Shown: positions 43,715 through 52,109 of the stretch, one piece after another
Layout of the letters: each line of letters begins with the position of its first letter
Numbering within the stretch: position 1 is the first letter of the stretch
NCBI GenBank assembly: GCA_023395255.1
Contig: JAEWZN010000003.1
Span: 372,001-436,000 of the forward strand
DNA length: 64,000 nt
From: Deferribacteres bacterium
GTDB taxonomy: Bacteria > Chrysiogenota > Deferribacteres > Deferribacterales > Geovibrionaceae
Reading direction: 5' to 3'
Program-made: the position numbers and the translations under genes
The notes under the pieces: generated by a model
Databases searched by the model: none
What the model was told of the DNA's origin: nothing
What the model saw: only the letters and a program-made list of their open reading frames with translations

Positions 43715-44453
43715 CGCATTCGCCGCCGAAAGGGTGGTGATACTGGCTCCCGCCGCCGCAGATATTTTTTACAGACTGGGCGCGGGCGGCAGGGTTGTCG
43801 GTGTTACTAAGAATGTTACAGAGTTTCCGGCTGCTGTGAAGGTCGGTACGCACATCCGCCCCAATGCGGAAATAATACGCTCTCTGAGGCCTGATCTGAT
43901 AATTACCGGGTCGGCCGATGAATATTACGCGGATGCTGTTAAGGCTATCACCGGAGCCTCGGTTTATAAGTATGACCCGCTGAGCCTTGAGGAGATCCTC
44001 GCTGCCGCGGCAGAGATAGGGGAGCTCACGGGAAGGCGGGCGGAAGCCGCCGCACTTACTGCGGAACTGAAAGGGAAGCTGGCCTCCGTCAAGCCGCTTA
44101 AGTCAAAGCCGAAGGTGATATACGAAGTCAGCCAGCTTCCCTACACTGTTGCGGGAAGAGGGAATGTGGTTACAGCGGTGATCAGAGCCGCAGGCGGGGA
44201 GATGGCTGCGGATGCGGACGGCAAGCTTGTGAAGCTGTCTCTGGAAAAGGCGGTTGCGCTCAGGCCGGATGTTTACATATGGCAGACGGGACCCATGAAC
44301 CGCAACCCTGTTGAGCCATGGAAGCGGCCTGAATTTTCAAAAATGAAAACGAACTGGATACATGCGGATGAAACGAAGTACTCAAGAGCCAACACAGGTT
44401 CTTTTGATGCGGTTCTTGAGCTTAATTCAGCGCTGAGGAAATTATATGAGTAA
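43668..44453 (+). CDS. BtuF-like periplasmic binding protein
   Basis: 261 residues with a signal peptide (MFRLFLTLIILLSAFSAFAA) and the class III binding-protein fold: VVGVTKNVTEFPAAVKVG, NAEIIRSLRPDLIITGS, long central helix region, LSLEKAVALRPDVYIWQTG. ATG 43668 has GGAGG 6 bases upstream, inside the ATPase gene. Delivers substrate to the preceding permease/ATPase pair. Confidence 0.88.
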   Translation: MFRLFLTLIILLSAFSAFAAERVVILAPAAADIFYRLGAGGRVVGVTKNVTEFPAAVKVGTHIRPNAEIIRSLRPDLIITGSADEYYADAVKAITGASVYKYDPLSLEEILAAAAEIGELTGRRAEAAALTAELKGKLASVKPLKSKPKVIYEVSQLPYTVAGRGNVVTAVIRAAGGEMAADADGKLVKLSLEKAVALRPDVYIWQTGPMNRNPVEPWKRPEFSKMKTNWIHADETKYSRANTGSFDAVLELNSALRKLYE

Positions 44454-45165
44454 AAAGCTTATTATAGTGGGCGCGGGGCTTAACAGAGGCTCCATGACCC
44501 TTGCGGGTGCAGATGCTGTCAAATCGGCCGATGTTGTGCTGTATGACAGGCTGATTGATAAAACCCTGCTTGAATATGCTTCCGGCACATGTATTGATGT
44601 AGGTAAGCATCCTTATGATAAAAACTGCATACTGCAGAAAGATATAAACGAAATCATAACGGCGCATCTCACGGAAGGCAAAACCGTTGTCCGCCTCAAA
44701 GGGGGGGACAGCTCTGTCTTTGCGCGCACCGCGGAAGAGGTTGAGGCTGCAAAGGCCGCCGGAGCAGATGTTGAGGTAATAGCGGGGGTGACTTCCGCCT
44801 CTGTTCTCTCCGCCAAGCTTAAAAGCGCCCTCACTGACCGCAGGAATATACCCGGCGTGGTGTTCATCACCGGACACACAAAGGAAGGCACTCTTGATGA
44901 TGCGTACAACTGGGAGGCGCTTGCAAAGCTGGGACTCACCATAGTCGTGTACATGGGGGTTAAAAACCTCGGCGGAATAGCAGACAGGCTCATGAAAAAC
45001 GGCATGGAGGCTTCTGTTCCCGTGCTCATAGGGGAAAATATCGAAACCGCCGGGGAACGGATAATGTTCACCTCTCTGGGTGATGCGGGCAGGTTTGTTG
45101 AGGAAAATGCCGTCAAGCACCCGGCGACAATCATCATAGGGGAGATAGTTAACCATGCCGGATAA
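44446..45165 (+). CDS. cobA: Uroporphyrinogen-III C-methyltransferase
   Basis: 239-residue SAM methylase: LIIVGAGLNRGSMTLAGADAVKSADVVLYDRLID, VRLKGGDSSVFARTAEEVEAAKAAG and the GVTSASVLSAKLKSALTDR loop. Makes precorrin-2, the entry to siroheme and cobalamin. Lies in the riboswitch operon, overlapping both neighbours. The usual GDP after KGG is GDS here. Confidence 0.9.
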   Translation: MSKKLIIVGAGLNRGSMTLAGADAVKSADVVLYDRLIDKTLLEYASGTCIDVGKHPYDKNCILQKDINEIITAHLTEGKTVVRLKGGDSSVFARTAEEVEAAKAAGADVEVIAGVTSASVLSAKLKSALTDRRNIPGVVFITGHTKEGTLDDAYNWEALAKLGLTIVVYMGVKNLGGIADRLMKNGMEASVPVLIGENIETAGERIMFTSLGDAGRFVEENAVKHPATIIIGEIVNHAG

Positions 45166-45679
45166 CAGATCATGCGTGCATGTCTACACCGGAAACGGCA
45201 AGGGGAAAACCACGGCGGCTCTTGGGCTTGCCGTCCGCTGTGCCGGAGCGGGGTTCAGTGTGTATTTCGGCCAGTTCCTGAAAGACGGCGATTATTCCGA
45301 AACCGAATCGCTGAGGCTGTTCGGCGGCAGGATAAAGCATGAGACCTTCGGCCGCGGAGGCTTCATAAAAGGGGAACCGTCCGGGGAAGATATAAGCATG
45401 GCGCATGAGGGTTTCCGGAGGGTGAAGGAGGCTGTTTTCTCAGGACTGTACAGGCTTGTGGCGGCGGATGAAATAAATGTCGCCGTATTTAAGGGGCTTA
45501 TCAGTGCGGATGATGTGCTGGAGCTGATGAAAACCCTGCCCGAAGGGGTGGAGCTTGTGCTTACCGGGCGTTACGCAGCGGAAGAGGTTATGGAGGCGGC
45601 TGATCTTGTAACTGAAATGCGTGAGGTTAAACATTACTATTCACAGGGCATCCCCGCCCGAAAAGGTATAGAGAAATAA
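45155..45679 (+). CDS. cobO: Cob(I)yrinic acid a,c-diamide adenosyltransferase, CobO/BtuR type
   Basis: 174 residues with P-loop YTGNGKGKTTAALGLAVRCAGAG, YFGQFLK, and DEINVAVFKGLI, LTGRYAAEEVMEAADLVTEMREVKHYYSQGIPARKGIEK. Adds the upper 5'-deoxyadenosyl ligand. Final gene of the riboswitch operon. Confidence 0.95.
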   Translation: MPDNRSCVHVYTGNGKGKTTAALGLAVRCAGAGFSVYFGQFLKDGDYSETESLRLFGGRIKHETFGRGGFIKGEPSGEDISMAHEGFRRVKEAVFSGLYRLVAADEINVAVFKGLISADDVLELMKTLPEGVELVLTGRYAAEEVMEAADLVTEMREVKHYYSQGIPARKGIEK

Positions 45680-45681
45680 CG

Positions 45682-45699
45682 GGCAGGCTCAAGCCTGCC
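45682..45699 (+). terminator. Hairpin after cobO
   Basis: GGCAGGCT (45682-45689) and AGCCTGCC (45692-45699), followed by TTTGTACATCCTTTC. Probable terminator of the CbiK-CobO operon. Confidence 0.65.
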
Positions 45700-45777
45700 T
45701 TTGTACATCCTTTCTTTTTTCTTTACAAATCTTACAAGTCTAAAAAAGTTTCAATACGCCATAAATATAACTACTAT

Positions 45778-45835
45778 ATTAGATAGATCTAATTATGTTA
45801 AAGATCTTGACAATTGTTAGTGGTCTTGATAATAA
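45778..45835 (+). promoter_or_regulatory. Promoter and palindrome ahead of the exbB-tonB-heme operon
   Basis: TTGACA (45807-45812), 17 nt, TAATAA (45830-45835). Upstream lies ATTAGAT-AG-ATCTAAT (45778-45793), 7-bp arms with a 2-nt centre, a likely regulator site; TAGATCTAA also occurs at 22651 next to the receptor promoter. Confidence 0.55.
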
Positions 45836-45864
45836 GGGCTGAGATTACTCAGGCGGAGGTTTGT

Positions 45865-46476
45865 ATGATTGAGGAATATTTCAGCAAGGGCGGAGTGATG
45901 ATGTACCCTCTGCTGTTTTTTTCAGTTGTGCTTACGGCTGTTTTTATTGAAAGACTGATATTCTTTATTTTTAACAGAAGCTCAAAAAATATTCTTGAAA
46001 ACGCCGAGCATTCATTTTCCAAAGGTGATTTCAAATCCGCCCTTTCTTCTCTTAAAAATTCCCGCGGCGCAATGGAAAAAGTGGCCGCAGAGATAATAAC
46101 CCACATTAACTGCTCAAAACATGACCTTGAGCACATAGCCGAAAACAGAGCAATCTCCGAACTCCAGAAGTTTTCACGCGGGCTGCATATAATGGATCTT
46201 ATAGGCAGAATATCCCCCATGATAGGTCTTTCCGGCACAGTGCTGGGCATGGTGAAGGCTTTTCAGTCTATCTCCGCGCAGAAAGGCGCTGTTGATCCTT
46301 CCGTTCTGGCGGGCGGGATATGGGAATCGCTTCTGACTACAGTGTTCGGGCTGATGGTCGGCATACCCGCTCTGATTATTTTTCACATATTTGAAAACGA
46401 ACTCGGCAAAAAAGCGCTGATGATAAAACTTAAAAGCGAGGAAATGATCCGCCGTGCAGGAGTCAGCGGTGATTAA
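45865..46476 (+). CDS. exbB: ExbB/TolQ-family proton channel protein
   Basis: 203 residues: N-terminal helix at about 10-30, then GRISPMIGLSGTVLGMVKAFQSIS and WESLLTTVFGLMVGIPALIIFHIF, the two conserved pore helices. With ExbD it uses the proton gradient to drive TonB. ATG 45865 with GGAGG 6 bases upstream. Confidence 0.9.
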   Translation: MIEEYFSKGGVMMYPLLFFSVVLTAVFIERLIFFIFNRSSKNILENAEHSFSKGDFKSALSSLKNSRGAMEKVAAEIITHINCSKHDLEHIAENRAISELQKFSRGLHIMDLIGRISPMIGLSGTVLGMVKAFQSISAQKGAVDPSVLAGGIWESLLTTVFGLMVGIPALIIFHIFENELGKKALMIKLKSEEMIRRAGVSGD

Positions 46477-46876
46477 TCTCAGCATGTTTGCCCGCAAAAG
46501 CAGGTCGGTGGATATGACACCAATGATAGACATGGTGTTTCTTCTTCTGATCTTCTTTCTGCTCACCTCGGTGTTTGCTGTTCCGTCCATTAACTCAGAC
46601 CTTCCTGCAAGCAGCACAGAGCAGAAAACCGACAAGCTGGAAAGCCTTGTCACCCTTAAAGCGGACGGGCGGGTATTGGTAAATGAAACCGAAGTAGCGC
46701 CGGATGAGCTTGAAGCTGCTCTGAGAAGCATTGTTTCAGAAAAAACTGACAAGGTGATAACCCTCGCAGCGGACAGAGAGGTCAACTTTGAGTCCATAGT
46801 GAAGATTATGGACAGCGCAGTGAGAGCTGGGGCGGTATCGGTTGAATTTCTTACGGAGAGCAAGAGTGAGCAATAA
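46469..46876 (+). CDS. exbD: ExbD/TolR-family protein
   Basis: 135 residues: single N-terminal helix with the protonatable Asp in DMTPMIDMVFLLLIFFLLTSVF, periplasmic domain after it. GTG 46469 chosen because CAGGAG lies 6 bases upstream; the ATG at 46484 lacks one. Overlaps exbB and tonB. Confidence 0.88.
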   Translation: MINLSMFARKSRSVDMTPMIDMVFLLLIFFLLTSVFAVPSINSDLPASSTEQKTDKLESLVTLKADGRVLVNETEVAPDELEAALRSIVSEKTDKVITLAADREVNFESIVKIMDSAVRAGAVSVEFLTESKSEQ

Positions 46877-47549
46877 TAACGGGCGTGTTTTCATCGGAAG
46901 CCTTTTTATCTCGTTACTGCTGCACGGTGCTGTTCTGTTTCTGGTTAAGGTGGAAAAAGCTCCCGCCGGGCAGAAGGAACCGGAGAAAATTACCGTAAGT
47001 CTGAGACAGACGGTGCAGGAAGAAAAACCTGCGCCAGTCACAGAACCGCTTCCTGAGCCTCAGCCTGTTGTGAAGCAGCCGAAACCCGTAAAGAAACCTT
47101 TGCCGGTCAGCAAAAAGCCTTCCGCAGTGAAAGCTCCGGCGGAACAGGAGATATACACGGAGACAAAAGCCGCAGAAACCGCCCCCGCAGAACCTGTAAT
47201 CCATACTGCGGCGGTGAGTGCCCCCATCCCTGCGGCTGAAAAGCCGTCTATGCCTCCTCAGCCTGAATTTGACTTTGAAGGGTTCAAGGCACGGCTTACG
47301 GACGGAATGGGGCGCAATAAGAAATACCCTTACGCCGCAAGGCGCAGAGGGTATGAAGGAACGGTTCTTCTGAAGCTTCATATAGACTGTGAAGGCAGGC
47401 TTCAGGGGCTGAAAATGGTGGAGTCCAGCGGATTTGACATTCTGGATAAAGAGGCGCTTTCTCTTGCCTCATCGGTTTTTCCCATACAGGAAAAGCTGCC
47501 GGAACCTGTGACTCTGCTGATTCCGGTTAATTACAGCCTTCACAACTGA
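46866..47549 (+). CDS. tonB: TonB energy-transducing protein
   Basis: 227 residues from GTG: N-terminal anchor with the histidine-containing segment FISLLLHGAVLFL, a Pro/Lys/Glu-rich spacer (about 40-130), then the C-terminal TonB domain (YPYAARRRGYEGTVLLKLHID... SSGFDILDKEAL). Links ExbBD to the receptor encoded 59 bases downstream and probably to the receptor at 20009. Confidence 0.9.
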   Translation: MSNNNGRVFIGSLFISLLLHGAVLFLVKVEKAPAGQKEPEKITVSLRQTVQEEKPAPVTEPLPEPQPVVKQPKPVKKPLPVSKKPSAVKAPAEQEIYTETKAAETAPAEPVIHTAAVSAPIPAAEKPSMPPQPEFDFEGFKARLTDGMGRNKKYPYAARRRGYEGTVLLKLHIDCEGRLQGLKMVESSGFDILDKEALSLASSVFPIQEKLPEPVTLLIPVNYSLHN

Positions 47550-47608
47550 AATACGGACTAAAGGGCGGATCCCCCTGTTTATAAAACTCATAAGGTTAAG
47601 GAGAATCT

Positions 47609-49642
47609 ATGTACAGAAAACTGTTTTTAGTGCTTCCTTTGCTTGCATTTTCACTGATTTCTGCTTCCGCTGCGGAGATAGAGACGGAGAAGATAAAAGT
47701 AACGGCGACAAGGGTCGAAAAAGAGATGAAAGAAGTCCCCTACACGGTAAACGTAATCACCGAAGAGGATATACGCAAATCCGGCGCGACAAGCCTTGCA
47801 GAGCTTTTAAGAGACATCCCCTCCGTTCAGATGACAAGTACCGGAGCGGCAGGAATCCAGAGGCTGAGCCTCAGAGGAGAAAGCAGTTCCAGAACACTGA
47901 TCATGGTGGACGGAATGAAGATTACCGAGCAGAAGTCCATGGATGGAACGCCTCTCTTAATTGATGTTAACAGCATCGAAAGGATAGAGATAATCAAAGG
48001 GCCCGGCTCTGTGCTTTACGGTTCGGAGGCCATAGGCGGCGCAATCAATATAATCACCAAAAAGGGCGGTGACAGACCCGTGCAGGGCATGCTGAGCTAC
48101 ACATACAACACCAACAGCGATTCTTTTAATGCGGCAGCTTCACTTTACGGCGGAGTGAAAAACTTCTACTACAGAGCGGAAGTTTCGCAGAATGATTTCG
48201 GTAAGCGCGAAGATTCCCACGGTGATAAACTTGACGGCACGGAATATGAAAACACCAATATGAGCCTTCTTGCAGGGTACAAAAACAAAAGGTTCGATAC
48301 AGGCGTTCAGTATACCAAGTATGAATCCGAGAGCGATGTCTATGTCGGCGAGATAGAACCGCCGTTTACGGATATGTTCATGCAGCTTCCTGAGTGGAAC
48401 AGGGAAAAATACGCAGGATGGTTCGAGTACCGCAATCCGGGCGGTTTCCTTAACAAAGCAAGACTTGATGTGTTCACACAGGAAACCTACAAAAAATTCA
48501 TAAACAACATGGACATGGTGGTAAGCATGGGGCCGATTACCATGCCGATGTATTACAGAGGGCTTACTAAAAACACTCTGGATACCACCGGTTTTCTTGG
48601 TCAGTTCGATTTTTCACTTTCAGACAGCAATCTTCTCATAGCGGGTTTTGAGTACAATATTGATGAACTGAATGCCAAGGACAATATACAGACCTTCGGC
48701 GCTTCAGCAGCCACTTTGACAGATACTGACGCAAAACAGACCACAATATCGGCGTTCGTGCAGGACGAGCAGATTCTGGGTGATTTTATCCTCAGTGCCG
48801 GACTCCGCTACACCAAGGTTGATAACGAAATTGAGAAAACAAACAATGCAAGCATCCCCGATAAGGACACTGACGATGATAATATAGTCGGCAGTCTTTC
48901 TCTGGTTTACACCGGGATAAAGGACACCGCTCTGCGTGCACTGTATTCCAGCGGTTACAGAACTCCTAACCTTCAGCAGCTTTATATGGGCACAACACAC
49001 GGCAGCAGCACACCAACATTCTCAAACCCGGATCTTGATCCTGAGACCTCGGACAACTTTGAGATAGGCGCAAGATTTGCCAACAAAGCGGCAGATATTG
49101 ACCTTGCCGTGTTCCATACCAGATCGGAAGATTATATAACGACAGTAACAATACCTTACGGTTCTTCCACCGCCCGCATGTTCACCAATGTTGAAAAGGC
49201 GAAAACCACCGGAGCGGAACTCACTGCACAGGTATTTCTCGGCGATTTCACCCCTTACGTTAACGGCGCTTACATGAGGCGCAAATATGAGCTTGAAACA
49301 TTCAGCACATATAAGGTCGGTTCTCCTGAGCTTACTTCAAGGTTCGGTCTGCGTCATGATGCGAAATTCGGAAAGAAATTCACGCTGAATACTGATATTT
49401 ACGGCCGCTACGCATCCAAAGCCGAATCCGAGTCCACCTCAGGCAGCGGCGAGATAGATACCACCGAATCCTACACCACGCTTAACCTTGCTCTCACAGG
49501 TTCATACGCCTACAGGGACGGAAGAAGGATAATGCTGGGAGTGGAAGCGCTTAACATCAATAATCAGGACTATGAGCTTGCTATGTCGCCGATTCCCGAA
49601 CCGGGGAGACATTTCATTCTCAAAGTTTCCGCAGATTTCTAA
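47609..49642 (+). CDS. TonB-dependent outer membrane receptor, probably heme
   Basis: 677 residues. Signal peptide ends SASAA; TonB box near EKIKVTATRV; plug with IPSVQMTSTGAAGIQRLSLRGESSSRTLIMVDGMKI and IEIIKGPGSVLYGSEAIGGAINIITKKGG; barrel includes SGYRTPNLQQLY and SNPDLDPETSDNFEIG, resembling the FRAP/NPNL region of heme receptors; ends LKVSADF. Heme is inferred from the following hut genes; a cobamide or other chelate is possible. Confidence 0.88.
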   Translation: MYRKLFLVLPLLAFSLISASAAEIETEKIKVTATRVEKEMKEVPYTVNVITEEDIRKSGATSLAELLRDIPSVQMTSTGAAGIQRLSLRGESSSRTLIMVDGMKITEQKSMDGTPLLIDVNSIERIEIIKGPGSVLYGSEAIGGAINIITKKGGDRPVQGMLSYTYNTNSDSFNAAASLYGGVKNFYYRAEVSQNDFGKREDSHGDKLDGTEYENTNMSLLAGYKNKRFDTGVQYTKYESESDVYVGEIEPPFTDMFMQLPEWNREKYAGWFEYRNPGGFLNKARLDVFTQETYKKFINNMDMVVSMGPITMPMYYRGLTKNTLDTTGFLGQFDFSLSDSNLLIAGFEYNIDELNAKDNIQTFGASAATLTDTDAKQTTISAFVQDEQILGDFILSAGLRYTKVDNEIEKTNNASIPDKDTDDDNIVGSLSLVYTGIKDTALRALYSSGYRTPNLQQLYMGTTHGSSTPTFSNPDLDPETSDNFEIGARFANKAADIDLAVFHTRSEDYITTVTIPYGSSTARMFTNVEKAKTTGAELTAQVFLGDFTPYVNGAYMRRKYELETFSTYKVGSPELTSRFGLRHDAKFGKKFTLNTDIYGRYASKAESESTSGSGEIDTTESYTTLNLALTGSYAYRDGRRIMLGVEALNINNQDYELAMSPIPEPGRHFILKVSADF

Positions 49643-49650
49643 GGCCGGGC

Positions 49651-50199
49651 ATGAAAGTGTTGATCATGTACGCAAGCCGCTACGGAACAACGGCGGTTAT
49701 TGCGGACTGGATAGCCGAAAGGCTTATGTATGAGGGATGGGAGACAAAAAAGGGAGAAGCCCGCGAGGCTCCCTCCTCTTTTTCCGGCTACGATCTTGTT
49801 CTGATGGGATCGGGAATTTACGCAAACGGCTTCCTGCCGGAGATGGAGAGTTTCATCGAACAGCGTAAGGATGAGCTTACCGAGGTTAAAACAGCATTTT
49901 TCGGTGTCGCTATGAAGACTGACAGTATGCTGGTCAGGGGCAAAACCATGGGCGGTGTGCAGATTTTCGAGAAGTATGCGGCACTGACGCAGTCATGCAT
50001 CTACGGTGAAATGCTTCACGGCGAGATGGTCTATGCAAAAATGACCGAAGCGGACAAAAAGGGCATGGATTATTTCTACCGTATGGCAGGTTTCAGCGAC
50101 CTTGAGATTGCTGAGAGAAAGAAGCCGCGCAGTCTTATGAACAAGGCGGAGGTATGGGTATTTGCCGAGAACCTCGCCAAACGGCTTATGAAAAGGTAA
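49651..50199 (+). CDS. Flavodoxin-fold protein, HemG-like
   Basis: 182 residues with an FMN phosphate-binding loop YASRYGTTAVIADWIAERL (residues 6-24) and GSGIYANGFLPEME, typical of the flavodoxin_5/HemG group (menaquinone-dependent protoporphyrinogen oxidase-like). Sits between the receptor and HutW, so it could supply electrons to HutW or oxidise a porphyrin intermediate. Confidence 0.75.
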   Translation: MKVLIMYASRYGTTAVIADWIAERLMYEGWETKKGEAREAPSSFSGYDLVLMGSGIYANGFLPEMESFIEQRKDELTEVKTAFFGVAMKTDSMLVRGKTMGGVQIFEKYAALTQSCIYGEMLHGEMVYAKMTEADKKGMDYFYRMAGFSDLEIAERKKPRSLMNKAEVWVFAENLAKRLMKR

Positions 50200-50204
50200 T
50201 AAAT

Positions 50205-51602
50205 ATGCAAAGCTGGCTCAGATACATAGACGATGACAAACGCAGGCTGATATTCGGCAATGAAGGCACCGCCGAGCCTGCGAAGGCTTATGATAAAAAA
50301 CGCACTGTTCACGCCGGAATAAGAGGCAGAGGCGTGGATGCTGATAAAACCATGTCCGTATGGCAGACAGAAGCCGGGCGCAGGCCTTCTTTTAAGGATG
50401 CATGTGTTTATATTAATATTCCCTTCTGCCAGACCAAGTGCACTTACTGCGGCTTCTTCAAGAACCTGTCGGACGCGGCGCTTATTGATGACTACACCGA
50501 ATCCCTCACTTGGGAGATAAGAAGTGCAAAGGACTCGCCTTTGTATTCCCACGGAAAGGTAAGGGCGGTGTACATCGGCGGAGGAACACCGGGAACGCTT
50601 TCCGCGAGGCAGATCGAGAGTCTCCTGAAAGCGGTGTGCGGAAGTCTGCCTCTTTCAAATGATTGTGAAATAACCTTTGAGACGAGAACTTACCAGTTCG
50701 GTGATGATAAGATAAAAGCCTGCATTGAAAACGGAGTTAACCGTTTTTCTCTGGGCGTTCAGTCTTTTGATACCAAGGCGAGACGTGCCATAGGCAGGGT
50801 TGATTCCGGCGAAAAGGTTATGGAGATGGTTCATAAGCTCACTGAACTGAAAGAGGCATGCGTTTCTCTCGATTTTATCTTCGGTCTGCCCCACCAGCCT
50901 GTGGAAACCTTCCTGAATGATATTCAGACAGCCGACTGCCTCGGAGTGGACGGTATGGCGCTTTACCAGCTCAATGTCTTCGAGGGCGGGAAGATGGACG
51001 AGGGGATAAAAAGCGGAAAAACCGAAGCAGTGCCCGAAACCGCCAGACAGTACGAATACCACACTGCAGCATATGAAATGCTCACTGATATGGGCTATTC
51101 GCAGCTTTCCATGTCCCACTGGGTAAACGGAACGCTGGACAGAAGCGTTTACAACCGTTTCACAAAATCAGGCTGCATTCTTCATGCTTTCGGTGCGGGA
51201 GCAGGCGGAAGAACGGAAAATTACGGTTACTTCATACACCCCGCCGTGACTCCTTACAATATGATGAGAGCAAAAGGGGTTAAGCCTGTAATGGGGCTTT
51301 CCGAGAAAAACCTTATGAGCGGACTTTATGAATTCATTAACGGGCAGATGGATACGGGAATCCTCCGTTTTGACTCGGCAGAGAGGCTGTTCGGCCTTGA
51401 TCTGAAATCAGTTTTCAAACCCCTTACCGATTCATGGGAGAAGCGCGGGCTTGTATCTGTGGGTGATAAAACAATGAAGCTGCTTCCATCGGGGCAGTTC
51501 TGGTACGTGAATATGACTCAGGCACTGCTTGATATTCTGGAAATAATGCACAGCAAAGGGGTTTACGAGCCCTCTGTGGACAAAATAGCCGCTCAGGGCT
51601 AG
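50205..51602 (+). CDS. hutW: HutW/ChuW-type radical SAM heme-utilisation protein
   Basis: 465 residues: radical SAM cluster C75-x3-C79-x2-C82 in NIPFCQTKCTYCGFF, VYIGGGTPGTLSARQ, SLGVQSFDTKARRAIGRVD, DFIFGLPHQPVE as in the HemN superfamily, plus the ChuW/HutW N-terminal extension and C-terminal domain. Family members open heme anaerobically to release iron. ATG 50205 with AAGG upstream. Confidence 0.88.
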   Translation: MQSWLRYIDDDKRRLIFGNEGTAEPAKAYDKKRTVHAGIRGRGVDADKTMSVWQTEAGRRPSFKDACVYINIPFCQTKCTYCGFFKNLSDAALIDDYTESLTWEIRSAKDSPLYSHGKVRAVYIGGGTPGTLSARQIESLLKAVCGSLPLSNDCEITFETRTYQFGDDKIKACIENGVNRFSLGVQSFDTKARRAIGRVDSGEKVMEMVHKLTELKEACVSLDFIFGLPHQPVETFLNDIQTADCLGVDGMALYQLNVFEGGKMDEGIKSGKTEAVPETARQYEYHTAAYEMLTDMGYSQLSMSHWVNGTLDRSVYNRFTKSGCILHAFGAGAGGRTENYGYFIHPAVTPYNMMRAKGVKPVMGLSEKNLMSGLYEFINGQMDTGILRFDSAERLFGLDLKSVFKPLTDSWEKRGLVSVGDKTMKLLPSGQFWYVNMTQALLDILEIMHSKGVYEPSVDKIAAQG

Positions 51603-51611
51603 GAGGATTAT

Positions 51612-52109
51612 ATGCAGACGGATAAAATCACAGATTATCTTTCAAAAAATCAAAATGTTCCCACACTTTTCGCCGCGCGTGAGCTTGGCGTATCCGAGAG
51701 AGAGATTCTGCGCAATATAGATGATGACGGCATAACCGAAGTCAGTGGCAGCTTTTTTGACTCCGTAATGAAAGAAATTGCGGGTTGGGGAGCGGTTACT
51801 GTCATTGTAACCAATGACTCGGCAATTATTGAGATGAAAGCCTCAGTCCCTGTGGGGCAGTATGCCAGAGGTTTTTTTAATCTGCATTCGGATGAAAGCC
51901 CCCTCGGCGGACATATCTCCTTTGAGGAGATAGAGAGTGTATTTTTTGTCAGCAGACCTTTCATGGGCAAGGAGAGCCACTCTGTTCAGTTTTTTGATAA
52001 AAACGGCAAATGCTCTTTTAAGATTTATCTTGGCCGCGATTCATGCGGAAAAGTTCTCGAATGCCAGAAGGCGGATTTTATAAAACTTAAAAAGAGGTGC
52101 ATGGCATGA
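51612..52109 (+). CDS. hutX: HutX/ChuX-type cytosolic heme-binding protein
   Basis: 165 residues of the HutX family: QNVPTLFAARELGVSEREIL N-terminal segment, then TDDSAIIEMKASVP-like (NDSAIIEMKASVPVGQYARGFFNLHS) and SHSVQFFDKNGKCSFKIYLGRD. Buffers imported heme and hands it on, likely to HutW. GGAGG precedes the ATG; overlaps the next gene by four bases. Confidence 0.88.
   Translation: MQTDKITDYLSKNQNVPTLFAARELGVSEREILRNIDDDGITEVSGSFFDSVMKEIAGWGAVTVIVTNDSAIIEMKASVPVGQYARGFFNLHSDESPLGGHISFEEIESVFFVSRPFMGKESHSVQFFDKNGKCSFKIYLGRDSCGKVLECQKADFIKLKKRCMA

Noticed and set aside
44422..45156. Open frame of 244 codons on the minus strand
   Set aside because: Antisense to cobA; composition is that of a shadow frame.
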